Shown here one piece after another: positions 17,392 to 26,597 of a DNA stretch of 30,298 bases. The first letter of the stretch is position 1. Each line of letters starts with the position of its first letter. Source of the DNA: JAVJRN01 sp047635055 (GTDB lineage Bacteria > Bacteroidota > Bacteroidia > Cytophagales > Cyclobacteriaceae); assembly GCA_047635055.1 (NCBI GenBank), contig JBLIIJ010000045.1, positions 1 through 30,298 of the forward strand, in the 5' to 3' direction. The notes beneath the pieces are model-generated. The model saw only the letters and a program-made list of their open reading frames with translations. It had not been told where the DNA came from and did not search any database. Made by a program: the position numbers and the translations under genes.

Positions 17392-18741
17392 TTAACGTGA
17401 TGATATTATCAATTGCTGACCTGCTTGAATGGTATTTGACTGGAGTTGGTTTAGACTTTTCAATTTCTCTATCGACAAATCCTGGTACGCGTTAGCGATA
17501 CTCCACAAGGTATCTCCAGATCTGACCTTGTATGTTTTTTGGCCATCGACCAACTTACTTTGTGATGTTGACGTACTTGCCGAGACGTAAAGATCCTTTG
17601 TTGAAGAAGAATAATCAGGAAGAACCCATATTTTTAAAGGCTGACCCACTTTAATCAAGTTTCCTGCAAGGTTATTCCAGCTTCTTAGATCAGTCAACCT
17701 GACGTGATATTTGTTTGCAATAAGGCCTAATACATCTCCGCTCCTCACCCTATAGGTGACTTTATGCCTTCCATACGTACTCCCAGGAGTGTTTCGAGCC
17801 AAATAATCAAGTTGCTCCCTACCAACACTTCCGGCAATTTGGTAAAGTTCTTTTCTTCTTAGAAGAATCTTATCTTTTTTCTCCGCTGGAATTTTTAAAG
17901 AAAAATCCTTTGTCCCTTCGGGTAAGGCCCCTCTTTTTATTGAAGGATTAAGCGCTAACAAATCATCCAAACAGACATTAATTTCTTTAGCAAATGTCTC
18001 TAAGTGAAAATATTGACTCACCAAAAGTGTATCTACATTCTCTATTCGATAATCAATTTCATAGTTTAGGTTGTGCTCAAAAGCATAGTTAAACGTATAG
18101 GCTATGGCTACAAATTGTGGTAGATATGATCGAGTTTCTCGTGGCAAATACCTATATATTTCCCAAAATTTTCTTTTATATCCGCTGCGCCGAATTGCCT
18201 TTCTGACATTTCCAGCACCACAATTATATGCGGCTATTGCCAACTCCCAGTCGTCAAATGTTCGATAAAGGTCTTTTAAATGGCGGCATGCAGCATCCGT
18301 AGCTTTTTCTGGATCCATTCTGTCATCCACATACCAGTCCTCATTTAAACCATACATTTTTCCTGTGGATGGAATGAACTGCCACAATCCTACCGCACTA
18401 GCATGTGAAACTGCATTTGTTCGTAATCCCGACTCTACCACAGCCAAATATTTGAGTGCATCAGGTAGATTGTATTTTTTCAAATACTTTTCAAACATGG
18501 GAAAGTAATACGTGGAATAATGCAAAGTCCTACGACTATAGTCCCTGTCTCTTATTGTAAAATAATCTATGAATGATTTTACCTTATTATTATAGTTGAG
18601 CACTATTTCAGAGTCAATGCAACCTACCCTATCCTCAACCTCTTCATAGGTAGCATCCGGAATAAAGTCAAAGACTGGAATATTTTGTGAAAAACCAGCG
18701 AAAGCATATAACAACGATATAAGTATCAAAGCTCCTCTCAT
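17392..18741 (-). CDS. Lytic transglycosylase with two LysM domains (MltD-like)
   Basis: A 449-residue periplasmic murein lytic transglycosylase that cleaves the MurNAc-GlcNAc bond to give 1,6-anhydro ends. A signal peptide (about 1-18) is followed by an SLT domain at about 80-220, with catalytic Glu103 in AVVESGLRTNA, then SAVGLWQFIPSTGKMYGL and AIAAYNCGAGNVRKAI. Two LysM domains bind the glycan: about 328-373 (YRVRSGDVLGLIANKYHV) and about 402-447 (YKVRSGDTLWSIANAYQ). The architecture is MltD-like, though no lipobox cysteine is present, so it is probably soluble or exported. Its ATG overlaps the gatA TGA by 4 bp (ATGA), indicating coupling. Confidence 0.95.
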   Translation of the reverse strand: MRGALILISLLYAFAGFSQNIPVFDFIPDATYEEVEDRVGCIDSEIVLNYNNKVKSFIDYFTIRDRDYSRRTLHYSTYYFPMFEKYLKKYNLPDALKYLAVVESGLRTNAVSHASAVGLWQFIPSTGKMYGLNEDWYVDDRMDPEKATDAACRHLKDLYRTFDDWELAIAAYNCGAGNVRKAIRRSGYKRKFWEIYRYLPRETRSYLPQFVAIAYTFNYAFEHNLNYEIDYRIENVDTLLVSQYFHLETFAKEINVCLDDLLALNPSIKRGALPEGTKDFSLKIPAEKKDKILLRRKELYQIAGSVGREQLDYLARNTPGSTYGRHKVTYRVRSGDVLGLIANKYHVRLTDLRSWNNLAGNLIKVGQPLKIWVLPDYSSSTKDLYVSASTSTSQSKLVDGQKTYKVRSGDTLWSIANAYQDLSIEKLKSLNQLQSNTIQAGQQLIISSR

Positions 18742-20165
18742 GCGTTCAATTTGTCCTGAATACTTTTAGCAAAAGACAACAATTTGGTTTCTTCAAATGT
18801 ATTAGCAACGATTTGCAAACCTATTGACATCCCATTTTTATCCTTTCCTATGGGAATCGAAATAGCTGGAAAACCACCAATGGACGCAGGTACTGTCAAA
18901 AGATCAGCCAAGTACATTTCTAATGGATCTTGCGTTTTAGCATTCAATTCAAAAGCCGTGGTAGGTGCTGTAGGCAGAATAATGAAATCTGATTTCTCAA
19001 AGATTTTTTCCATTTCCTGCTTTATCATACGCCGGGATTTTTGGGCTTTGGTGTAAAATGCATCGAGATAACTAGCAGATAGAACAAAAGTGCCAAGAAG
19101 AATGCGCTTTAATACCTCCTTACCAAACCCTTCTGTCCTACTTCGCTTATACATATCTTCCAAATCCTTTGGATTAGCCACGCGATGACCAAATTTCACG
19201 CCATCATATCGAGAAAGGTTTGAGCTCGCCTCAGCAGTCGTAAGAATATAATAAGTAGCCAGTGCATAATTGAGCAAAGGGAAATCTATGCTCTCCACCT
19301 TATGTTGAGTTTTTAAACCTTCAAGTAAGCTCTGCACATGCTCTTTGACTTCATGCTGCATGCCATGCTCATATGCTTCATTGAATGTTGCAATAGTGTA
19401 CTCCCCAATGTTCTTTTCAAATTTGCTGTAGTTCTCTACTGGTTTTTGAGAAACAGTGCTATCAAAATCATCCTCTCCAGCAATAATTTCCAAAACTAAT
19501 GCAGTGTCCTCCACAGAATTAGCAAAAATACCAATCGCATCGAATGAACTGGCGTAAGACGCTAAGCCATATCTTGAAATTCTAGAATAGGTTGGTTTAA
19601 AACCTACGATACCGCAGAAAGATGCGGGTTGCCGAACGCTCCCTCCAGTATCGGTCCCTAAAGAAACAGCGCACATATCCGCTTGAACCGAAACAGCTGA
19701 TCCGCCTGATGAACCTCCAGGCACTCTGTTCGTATCATCTGCATTTCTTACAACCCCGTAGGCTGAGTTTTCAGAGGAAGATCCCATGGCAAATTCATCG
19801 CAATTATTGCGACCGATAATAATAGCATCTTCCGCTAGTAATCTTTCAACACACGTTGCGGAGAATTGTGATTCAAAATTTTCGAGGATCTTGCTACCCA
19901 TGGATAACGGGTGGTTCTTATAGCAGAGGACATCCTTTATACTTACGACAAGGCCTGCCAGTTTTCCTGCAGTACCAAGTTTGAGTTTTTCATCAATAAC
20001 CTGCGCCCGCACTTTGGCTTCCTCTTCGTATACAGAAAGTAACGCGTTTAACTCAGGATTTTTGTTGTGGATATTGGTAAGGTAGTGATCAAGGAGTTGA
20101 GCACATGAAAGCTCACCTTCATCTAAAGCCTTCCTTATCTTCAGATAGGGAGTATTTGAAAGCAA
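18738..20165 (-). CDS. gatA: Asp-tRNA(Asn)/Glu-tRNA(Gln) amidotransferase subunit A
   Basis: A 475-residue amidase-signature enzyme of the GatCAB complex, which supplies ammonia by glutamine hydrolysis to amidate mischarged Glu-tRNA(Gln) or Asp-tRNA(Asn). The Ser-cisSer-Lys triad is intact: Lys77 in VVSIKDVL, Ser152 in PGGSSGGSAV, Ser176 in GTDTGGSVRQPA. The spacing equals that of characterised GatA, shifted by two residues. The only plausible start is a TTG at 20163-20165, 2 bp after the tatA stop, so translation probably depends on tatA. gatB and gatC are not in the window. A stand-alone amidase is possible but less likely given the close match and length. Confidence 0.94.
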   Translation of the reverse strand: MLSNTPYLKIRKALDEGELSCAQLLDHYLTNIHNKNPELNALLSVYEEEAKVRAQVIDEKLKLGTAGKLAGLVVSIKDVLCYKNHPLSMGSKILENFESQFSATCVERLLAEDAIIIGRNNCDEFAMGSSSENSAYGVVRNADDTNRVPGGSSGGSAVSVQADMCAVSLGTDTGGSVRQPASFCGIVGFKPTYSRISRYGLASYASSFDAIGIFANSVEDTALVLEIIAGEDDFDSTVSQKPVENYSKFEKNIGEYTIATFNEAYEHGMQHEVKEHVQSLLEGLKTQHKVESIDFPLLNYALATYYILTTAEASSNLSRYDGVKFGHRVANPKDLEDMYKRSRTEGFGKEVLKRILLGTFVLSASYLDAFYTKAQKSRRMIKQEMEKIFEKSDFIILPTAPTTAFELNAKTQDPLEMYLADLLTVPASIGGFPAISIPIGKDKNGMSIGLQIVANTFEETKLLSFAKSIQDKLNA

Positions 20166-20167
20166 AA

Positions 20168-20368
20168 TTATTTCGTTTTATCGTCCTGGGCTCCTTCTTG
20201 GATTTCGTCTTTTATCTCTTTGGTGGCGTCCTTAAATTCGCGAATACCCTTGCCCATTCCTCTAGCGATTTCAGGAATCTTCTTGGCACCAAAAAATATA
20301 ATGACAAATAATATAATAACGATTAACTCCCAACCTCCGGGCATCCCAAATGCTAACACCGTATTCAT
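20168..20368 (-). CDS. tatA: Sec-independent protein translocase TatA/E
   Basis: A 66-residue TatA. A single N-terminal membrane helix (WELIVIILFVIIFFGAKKIP) is followed by the phenylalanine-glycine hinge (FFGAKKIPEIARGMGKGIRE) and an amphipathic helix, then a short charged tail. It forms the size-variable pore of the twin-arginine export system with TatC, which is not in the window. It stands 57 bp downstream of the EnvC-like gene and 2 bp before gatA. TatA and TatE cannot be told apart from sequence alone. Confidence 0.95.
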   Translation of the reverse strand: MNTVLAFGMPGGWELIVIILFVIIFFGAKKIPEIARGMGKGIREFKDATKEIKDEIQEGAQDDKTK

Positions 20369-20425
20369 AGTCCTAAATATTTTAATCCAAAGTAAAGATA
20401 GATATAAATGTGGTCGACTAAAAAA

Positions 20426-21637
20426 TCATTTGACCGTCAACCACTTCTCGGGGTTTAATTTTACTCGACCTTTCCAAACCTGAAAGTGTAATTCAGATAC
20501 GCCATCTTTATCCGTATAAACGGAACCTATAATATCATCTTTTTTCAGCACCTGCCCACGCTTTACCTTAACATCCTTCAATTTGGCATAAAGCGTAAAA
20601 TAATCTCCGTGCTGAACGATAACTGCGTTGTTCATCCCTGGAACTACAGCAATAGTGACTACTTTCCCTTCAAAAACGCTCTTAATTTCAGAGTTCTGAC
20701 GCGTTTGTATATCTACACCAGGATTATCCTCCATAATTCCTTTTACCACAGGATGAGGGTGTTGCCCAAATTTTGAAGAAATAAAACCTGTATTTACAGG
20801 CCAAATCAACTTATTTTTCATTGATTCAAAAAGCTCCGACACTTCTTCTTCAACAGCTATAGCCTCTGTGGACAGTGATTTTGAGCGCTCAATTTCTTTG
20901 CGAACAATCTCCGCAATGAGATTATCCAGTCGATCTATCGCTGATTTTCTGTTTTGAAGTTCTTTTCTTAGTTGTTTTTCCTTTTTGCTTAGCTGAGCGA
21001 TTACTCGGCTTTGCCTGCTTTTCAAGTTAATCAACTTCTGATTTTCCGCAACCTGCTGGTTGCGTAAAACTTCCTGTTCTGCTCTCTTGATTTCAACTAG
21101 ATTTCGTTGTTGGTCTAGCTCTTGAGACACTATTTCAATTAATTCTGCCTGAATTTTTCTTGACTCAGTGTATTGTTCGAGATATTTCAACCTCATGAAA
21201 AGCTGATTAAATGTACTCGCAGAAAATAAAAAAGTAAGCTTACTAAATCCTTTATTCGCCTTGTAAGCAGCATAAATCATTTCGGCATATTCCTGTTTTA
21301 AGTTTTTTAAATCAGATTGAAGAGAACTAACGACGATGGTTAAGTCCGTAATCTCTCCATTCAAAAGACCTATCTCCCCATTTAAGGAACCTATAAGTCC
21401 TTCTCTCGCAGAAATTTGTTGGTTTATGGCTCTTAATTGTCCAAGAGTTGCTTTTTTTTCAAACTCGGTATCAAGTAAGATTTTCTCCGCCTCTGCTATT
21501 TTCTTAAGATTATCTCTCTTTTCGTGCTCAAGTTGAACTTTAGTCTTTTGAGCAGAAATCTGACTGGATAAGAGTAAAAGGAGAAAGAAACTAAAAAAAT
21601 GGAAACCTCTAATTACGGTCATATTTTGACGGAACAT
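20426..21637 (-). CDS. EnvC-like murein hydrolase activator, degenerate M23 domain
   Basis: A 403-residue exported protein. A signal peptide ends at SSQISAQ, a long coiled coil covers about 30-260, and a C-terminal LytM/M23 domain about 279-403. The metallopeptidase site is broken. The HxxxD ligand pair reads N305-PGV-D309, the YAHL histidine is Lys352 (YAKL), and the HxH motif is E382-L-H384. Like E. coli EnvC, it is therefore expected to activate amidases that split daughter-cell peptidoglycan rather than cut it itself. Two ATG starts (21635-21637 and 21620-21622) both overlap the DUF4292 gene, by 29 or 14 bp; the second gives a more compact signal peptide. The coiled coil plus LytM layout matches the family length. 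Confidence 0.92.
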   Translation of the reverse strand: MFRQNMTVIRGFHFFSFFLLLLLSSQISAQKTKVQLEHEKRDNLKKIAEAEKILLDTEFEKKATLGQLRAINQQISAREGLIGSLNGEIGLLNGEITDLTIVVSSLQSDLKNLKQEYAEMIYAAYKANKGFSKLTFLFSASTFNQLFMRLKYLEQYTESRKIQAELIEIVSQELDQQRNLVEIKRAEQEVLRNQQVAENQKLINLKSRQSRVIAQLSKKEKQLRKELQNRKSAIDRLDNLIAEIVRKEIERSKSLSTEAIAVEEEVSELFESMKNKLIWPVNTGFISSKFGQHPHPVVKGIMEDNPGVDIQTRQNSEIKSVFEGKVVTIAVVPGMNNAVIVQHGDYFTLYAKLKDVKVKRGQVLKKDDIIGSVYTDKDGVSELHFQVWKGRVKLNPEKWLTVK

Positions 21638-22346
21638 TGAATGGAAATTTCAACGGTTTTTTCTCGATTTCTGACTGTTTGAATTCTATCCCCATTTTAG
21701 TTGGCGACTTATCCTGCTTAGCATAATCAAATTGAGTCTTTATCAAAAATGGCAAAACTTGCTCCTGCACCCTTTGAAAATCACTGTAAGTTACAGAAAT
21801 AGAATTTTGTGTATTTGCATCATTGACCTTCAATTTTTCTAATTTCATCGTGGATGCACCAATAATATTTTCGAATTGAAATTGATCTACCTGCTGATTG
21901 TATGTGTAGACTTCATTTTCTTTCACTAATCTCTCCCGTTTATAGGGATAAATGAGATTGCCTAATATGACGGATTGAATTAAATTAAAGTTGAGATCAA
22001 AATCGAATTTCTTGCTCAAGCTTTCGAAGCTGAATGATAAAAACTTCTTATTTATCTTATCAATTACAAAAGCGGAATCAGTCGTCACCATTGCTCTTAT
22101 TACCTCTACACCGAATCCCGGGCTAAGAGATATCCAAAGCACACTATCTTTTCTCATTCGAATGTTAGCAACTCCCGAAATATTCTTCTCCCCATCTTCA
22201 AAACTAATTTTCGCTTTTGCCGAGAGATAATCGAAATCAGCTTCATTTACCACTATTCTATCACCTGCGATATCAAAAATACTCGTAAGCTTCTGATTAC
22301 AGCCCAAGACTGAAACCAATACCAAAACAACAAAAAACTTATTCAT
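21609..22346 (-). CDS. DUF4292 lipoprotein, LolA/LolB-like
   Basis: A 245-residue lipoprotein starting MNKFFVVLVLVSVLGCNQKL, with Cys16 as lipid acceptor. I chose this ATG (22344-22346) over an upstream in-frame start because the signal peptide begins here. The mature part (AKISFEDGEKNISGVANIRM, then DSVLWISLSPGFGVEVIRAM) matches DUF4292, whose predicted fold resembles LolA/LolB lipoprotein carriers: a half-barrel with a hydrophobic groove. An envelope role is likely, possibly in lipid or lipoprotein handling, but it is unproven. It overlaps the end of the TPR gene by 8 bp and the EnvC-like gene at its other end, so the three are probably expressed together. Confidence 0.88.
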   Translation of the reverse strand: MNKFFVVLVLVSVLGCNQKLTSIFDIAGDRIVVNEADFDYLSAKAKISFEDGEKNISGVANIRMRKDSVLWISLSPGFGVEVIRAMVTTDSAFVIDKINKKFLSFSFESLSKKFDFDLNFNLIQSVILGNLIYPYKRERLVKENEVYTYNQQVDQFQFENIIGASTMKLEKLKVNDANTQNSISVTYSDFQRVQEQVLPFLIKTQFDYAKQDKSPTKMGIEFKQSEIEKKPLKFPFNVPSKYDRN

Positions 22347-24063
22347 AGAGCCTTCTCTCAGCGATCTTTTTGTGTATATCCTTTGACACTTCCCCCAATT
22401 CACTTGCTCGCTCCCATTGGGCTACTGCCTCATCAACTTTCCCTAGCTTATACAACACGTCTCCATAATGCTCCACAACAGTACCATCTTCATCCAAGCT
22501 AACTGCCTTTTTCAGCACTTGTTCAGCCTCAACGTATTTTCCTAGTTTATAAAGCACCCATCCATGTGTATCCAGATATGTCGGGTTTTCTGGGTGTATT
22601 TCAATAAGCTTCTCGGACATTTTTTCAGCTTTGTCTAACTCCAATCCTCTTAAACTTAGAAAATAGCTGTAATTATTCAATACATGATCATTTTGTGGAT
22701 TTTGCTCCAGCGCTAAATCGTATGAGGCGTGCGATTTAACATACTCTTTCATGCTATTATACGCGTCACCCAACTGACCATAAAGGATCGTTAGTAAAGC
22801 AGGGTCTAAGGCAAACTTCTTTCCCTGCTCTAATACTTGTACTGCTCTTTTATAATTCTTTTGTATCAAATAGCCCGTTCCAGCAAAATAATATAAGAGC
22901 GCCTGATTTGGGAAATATTCTAAAGCCAACTCAGCATGTTCGATCATCGCCTCCGTGTCATTCAGCTCTCCATCAATATTTAAGATATTTTGCCACACTT
23001 CAAACCTACTGGCCTCAAGCGCAACTGCTTTCAAATAATATTCCCTCGCTTCTTTAGATTTTTTCAACTGGTATAACACATCGCCAGCGTAGGCATGCAC
23101 AACATACTCGCCCGGGTATTGCGTGGTAAGATTAACACAGAGCGCTGCTAAAGGCTCAATTACTTGAGAGACCCGTTCATTCGTAATAATATCGTTGATC
23201 AGGATTAATTTATCGTTGAGATCTATAAGGGGCGAAGCAACTGGCGTTTTCGCAAACTCAATAGATTTTTCGATCTCATTGTTCTGTAATGCTATTCTAG
23301 AACGAATCAACGCCGCAGCAACGATTCCTTTTTCATCTTGCGCTAACTCAACCAGCGATAATTCTACTTCAGGTTTTTTGTCTTGGACAAATAGCAACTC
23401 AATTAATGCTATTTTGTAATCAATCTTGTCTGGATATGCCTCAATGAGTTTTCTCCACTCCGATATAAGCGCGTCATAATTTTTCGTCTGTTTATAGATT
23501 TGTTCCTTTTCCAAAAAAAGCACTTCACTGGGTCCAAAAACTTCTTCCACTTGATTATAAATTTCTAGTGCCCTGTTGTATTTGCCCATATATCGATAAA
23601 TCACGGCCAAGTCAAAAAGATAAGAATCTACATTCTCAACATTGGCGATCATCAACTCGTACGTCTTCGCCGCAAGGTCAAAATTGGATAATGCCTTGTG
23701 AATTTCAGCTGTCAATAAATAATAATATTTATTTGATGGATCGAGCTCTAGTGCAGACTGGGAATACACAACTGCCTCTGCATTTCTTCCCAGCTTCGTT
23801 AATATATCAGCAATTTTAAAGTTTACAGTCGGGCTTTTGGGACTCAGGATATTGACGAGTATAAATAGCTCGTAGGCTTTATCATAGTTTTCTAGAATGG
23901 CTTCTTTCTCTGCATCTATCAAAGTCATTTCAGCCTTCAGGCTATCAGAGTCTGTCATCTCAGTCACCTTCATTTCAGACATATCGCCCTTTTTCTTGCG
24001 CCTATTCTGGGCGTAAGACGATGTAATAATAAATAGGAAAGCAACTACGAATATGAATCTCAT
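22339..24063 (-). CDS. Exported tetratricopeptide repeat protein
   Basis: A 574-residue protein with a signal peptide (MRFIFVVAFLFIITSSYAQ), then a basic patch RRKKKGD, then TPR repeats over nearly its whole length. Examples are AEVVYSQSALELDPSNKYYY-type helices near residue 95, ALEIYNQVEEVFGPSE near 165, and a well-formed C-terminal set (HPENPTYLDTHGWVLYKLGK then AVSLDEDGTVVEHYGDVLYK). TPR arrays are scaffolds for protein-protein contacts; the periplasm or outer-membrane face is the likely site. It has no catalytic motif. It lies 7 bp after the nucleotidyltransferase and overlaps the DUF4292 gene by 8 bp, consistent with a conserved envelope cluster. Confidence 0.9.
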   Translation of the reverse strand: MRFIFVVAFLFIITSSYAQNRRKKKGDMSEMKVTEMTDSDSLKAEMTLIDAEKEAILENYDKAYELFILVNILSPKSPTVNFKIADILTKLGRNAEAVVYSQSALELDPSNKYYYLLTAEIHKALSNFDLAAKTYELMIANVENVDSYLFDLAVIYRYMGKYNRALEIYNQVEEVFGPSEVLFLEKEQIYKQTKNYDALISEWRKLIEAYPDKIDYKIALIELLFVQDKKPEVELSLVELAQDEKGIVAAALIRSRIALQNNEIEKSIEFAKTPVASPLIDLNDKLILINDIITNERVSQVIEPLAALCVNLTTQYPGEYVVHAYAGDVLYQLKKSKEAREYYLKAVALEASRFEVWQNILNIDGELNDTEAMIEHAELALEYFPNQALLYYFAGTGYLIQKNYKRAVQVLEQGKKFALDPALLTILYGQLGDAYNSMKEYVKSHASYDLALEQNPQNDHVLNNYSYFLSLRGLELDKAEKMSEKLIEIHPENPTYLDTHGWVLYKLGKYVEAEQVLKKAVSLDEDGTVVEHYGDVLYKLGKVDEAVAQWERASELGEVSKDIHKKIAERRLYE

Positions 24064-24070
24064 GCGAAAA

Positions 24071-25072
24071 TTAACCCTTCAACTGTGTATAGTCTCCCAA
24101 ACTGACCTCTTTGGCAAGAGACTCCATATCTACGTAATTACCTATCATCGAGTTGGTAATATTTACACCCCGCAGATTTACATTGGTTTGGATTAATGAG
24201 TCTTCAATGCGACTGGAAAAGATCACCGAGCCATCACCAACAGAAACATGTGGCCCAATAACCGAATTTTCAACTGTTACATTTTCACCGATAGTTACAG
24301 GTGGTACTATTATCGCATTCTTTATGATCGCCGACTCAGCAATTTGGTTTTCTCCGATAAACTGTAAGTAGCGCGTGTTTGAAGCTACTGTCACTTTTTT
24401 ATTCCCGCAATCAAGCCAATCATTTACTTCTCCCGGCGTAAACTTCGTTCCGGATTGTTTTAAGTTTTCCAAAGCTGTTGTGAGCTGATATTCCCCTCCT
24501 GCCATAATATTATGATCAATAATATGGTCAAGCTGTACTCTTAGCGCATCTCCGTCTTTGAAATAATATATACCTATTATCGCTAGATCTGACACAGGTT
24601 TTTCTGGCTTTTCTACAAACTCTGAAATCACTCCGGCCTCATTCACATTGACCACCCCATAAGCACTTGGGTCAGCCACTTGCTTTACCCATATGATTCC
24701 ATCATCATTCGTATTGAGCGTAAAACTTGCCTTAAAAAGTGTATCAGCAAAAGCTACAATACATTTCCCAGTAAGAATTTCACGTGCACAATGAACAGCA
24801 TGCGCGGTTCCTAATGCTACCTCCTGTTCGAAAATGTATCCCTCAGCGCCTACAGCTTTGGCAATTTCCAAAAGATCTTTTTCAACTTCTTCACCAAAGT
24901 CACCAACTACAAACCCTATTTTCTCAATTTTCTCTGGAGTCACCTTTGAAATATCTTCCACCAATCTTTGAACAATCGGCTTGCCGGCTATTGGGATTAA
25001 AGGTTTTGGGGTTGTTAAAGTATGTGGTCTCAGACGTTTGCCTTTGCCCGCCATTGGTATAATCAAATTCAT
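24071..25072 (-). CDS. Sugar-1-phosphate nucleotidyltransferase
   Basis: A 333-residue NDP-sugar pyrophosphorylase. The N-terminal Rossmann-like domain carries the nucleotide-binding IIPMAGKGKRLRPHTLTTPK (G-x-G-x-R-L-x-P, with the PKPL lysine). Other marks are CIVAFADTLF (the metal-binding Asp) and VVNVNEAGVISEFVEKPEKP. From about residue 243 a left-handed beta-helix of hexapeptide repeats follows (IIVPPVTIGENVTVENSVIG). It activates a sugar-1-phosphate with NTP, feeding polysaccharide or glycoconjugate synthesis. The exact sugar (glucose, mannose or another) cannot be told. It is 24 bp downstream of a Wzx-like flippase, which fits a glycan-export role. Confidence 0.92.
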   Translation of the reverse strand: MNLIIPMAGKGKRLRPHTLTTPKPLIPIAGKPIVQRLVEDISKVTPEKIEKIGFVVGDFGEEVEKDLLEIAKAVGAEGYIFEQEVALGTAHAVHCAREILTGKCIVAFADTLFKASFTLNTNDDGIIWVKQVADPSAYGVVNVNEAGVISEFVEKPEKPVSDLAIIGIYYFKDGDALRVQLDHIIDHNIMAGGEYQLTTALENLKQSGTKFTPGEVNDWLDCGNKKVTVASNTRYLQFIGENQIAESAIIKNAIIVPPVTIGENVTVENSVIGPHVSVGDGSVIFSSRIEDSLIQTNVNLRGVNITNSMIGNYVDMESLAKEVSLGDYTQLKG

Positions 25073-25096
25073 AAATGAAATTTTGCCTGATTTAAG

Positions 25097-26593
25097 CTAT
25101 TCGCTGCTGATAGCTTTTTCTCTTTTAAATAAACCGCTTCTAATATCCATTAAGTATACTAATATTAGAAAAATAAATATTTCTCCTACGATCATTGGAT
25201 ATCTAAACGCCGTATCAATGCCCCAAAAGTAAAAAGCCCAGATGAAAACAGCAGCCAAAATGATATAAATTAAGCCTTTGACCACCTGATAAGGAATGTA
25301 GTAACGCTTTTGTCCGAGATAAAAACTTATTAAAACCATTACGAAATAGGAAGAAAAGGCAGCAATAGCCCCTCCTAGGTACCCCAAACGTGGAATCAGT
25401 AAAATATTGAGCATAATAGTAACAACTGCGCCGAAAACAGTGATCCATGCACCATACATGGTTTTGTCCGTCAACTTATACCACACTGATAGGTTAAAAT
25501 AGATGCCGAGAAAAACCCCGCCACCCAACAGCCAAGGAACAACATGAAGGCCCTTCAAATAAGCGTCTTGCCGCAGCAGGATTGGAGCGAAATCACCGAG
25601 CAATAGTGAAATCACCAGCCAGCTGAAAGTTGAAAAAATAATAAATGCGTGCATTACCCGGCTAAAAAGCTCGGGTGATTCCTTATTCGCCGAATTCGAA
25701 AAAAAGAATGGTTCTGAAGCATAGCGAAAGGCCTGAACAGCCAATGTCATGAAGACCGAAAACTTATAACATGCACCGAAAATTCCTAGCGCCTCAAGCT
25801 TCGTTTGATCTGGATAAAAATCCTCCGGCAATAAGAAGCGGAGCAATGCCCTTGATAACATTTCATTAGTCACTCCAGCGAAACCCATCAAAAGCAGTGG
25901 TAATGAATAGGCCAATATTGGCCATAATCTCTTATCCAATGAAAACTTCAATCGAGTAAAATAGGAAGCAAAAAATGGCAAATAAAACAGATTTGCAACC
26001 ATGTTGGATAAGAATACATACCCTACGCCCAGGTTAGCCAAAAAGCTGGGAAGAATCGTTTCCCCACTGTTCCCTTCCATAAATGGGATTAAAACAAGGA
26101 AGAACAAGTTAAGACCAATATTCAGCGAAATATTAGCGAGTTTCAGCGAAGCAAATCTCTTCGCTTTTCCTTCGAGTCTTAATCTTGCAAAAGGCAAAGC
26201 CACCAAAGCGTCTGCCATTAAAATAACGACTAGCCATTTGATAATATGTGTTTGGTTGACATACCCAAGTGCATCTGCAACAAAGCCTGAAGAAAAATAG
26301 AGAAACCCACCGAGCAACATTGTCGTCACAATAATGCTTGATTGCGTAAGATTAAAAAAGCTTAATGGGTCGTCTGATTTGGATGCAAATCGAAAGTACG
26401 CAGTTTCCAGACCGTAAGTAAAAACCACATTGAAGAATGCCATATAAGCGTAAAGCTCAGTGACAACTCCATATTCGCCCGGAGCAAAAACTTCGGTGTA
26501 TAGCGGTACTAATAAATAACTCAGAAATCTGCCGACAATGCTACTTAGCCCATAAATGGCTGTTTGACTAGCAAGCTTACTCAGTTGCCCCAC
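25097..26593 (-). CDS. Wzx-like oligosaccharide flippase
   Basis: A 498-residue polytopic membrane protein of the MOP superfamily, with about fourteen hydrophobic segments. The N-terminus (KLASQTAIYGLSSIVGRFLS then VPLYTEVFAPGEYGVVTELY) is typical of Bacteroidota polysaccharide biosynthesis flippases. It is expected to flip lipid-linked oligosaccharides across the inner membrane. It starts at GTG (26591-26593), 4 bp after the stop of the enoyl-CoA hydratase gene. Later segments (LGYLGGAIAAFSSYFVMVLI) are also standard. Substrate unknown, but the nucleotidyltransferase that follows supports a glycan context. Confidence 0.92.
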   Translation of the reverse strand: MGQLSKLASQTAIYGLSSIVGRFLSYLLVPLYTEVFAPGEYGVVTELYAYMAFFNVVFTYGLETAYFRFASKSDDPLSFFNLTQSSIIVTTMLLGGFLYFSSGFVADALGYVNQTHIIKWLVVILMADALVALPFARLRLEGKAKRFASLKLANISLNIGLNLFFLVLIPFMEGNSGETILPSFLANLGVGYVFLSNMVANLFYLPFFASYFTRLKFSLDKRLWPILAYSLPLLLMGFAGVTNEMLSRALLRFLLPEDFYPDQTKLEALGIFGACYKFSVFMTLAVQAFRYASEPFFFSNSANKESPELFSRVMHAFIIFSTFSWLVISLLLGDFAPILLRQDAYLKGLHVVPWLLGGGVFLGIYFNLSVWYKLTDKTMYGAWITVFGAVVTIMLNILLIPRLGYLGGAIAAFSSYFVMVLISFYLGQKRYYIPYQVVKGLIYIILAAVFIWAFYFWGIDTAFRYPMIVGEIFIFLILVYLMDIRSGLFKREKAISSE

Positions 26594-26597
26594 TTAA

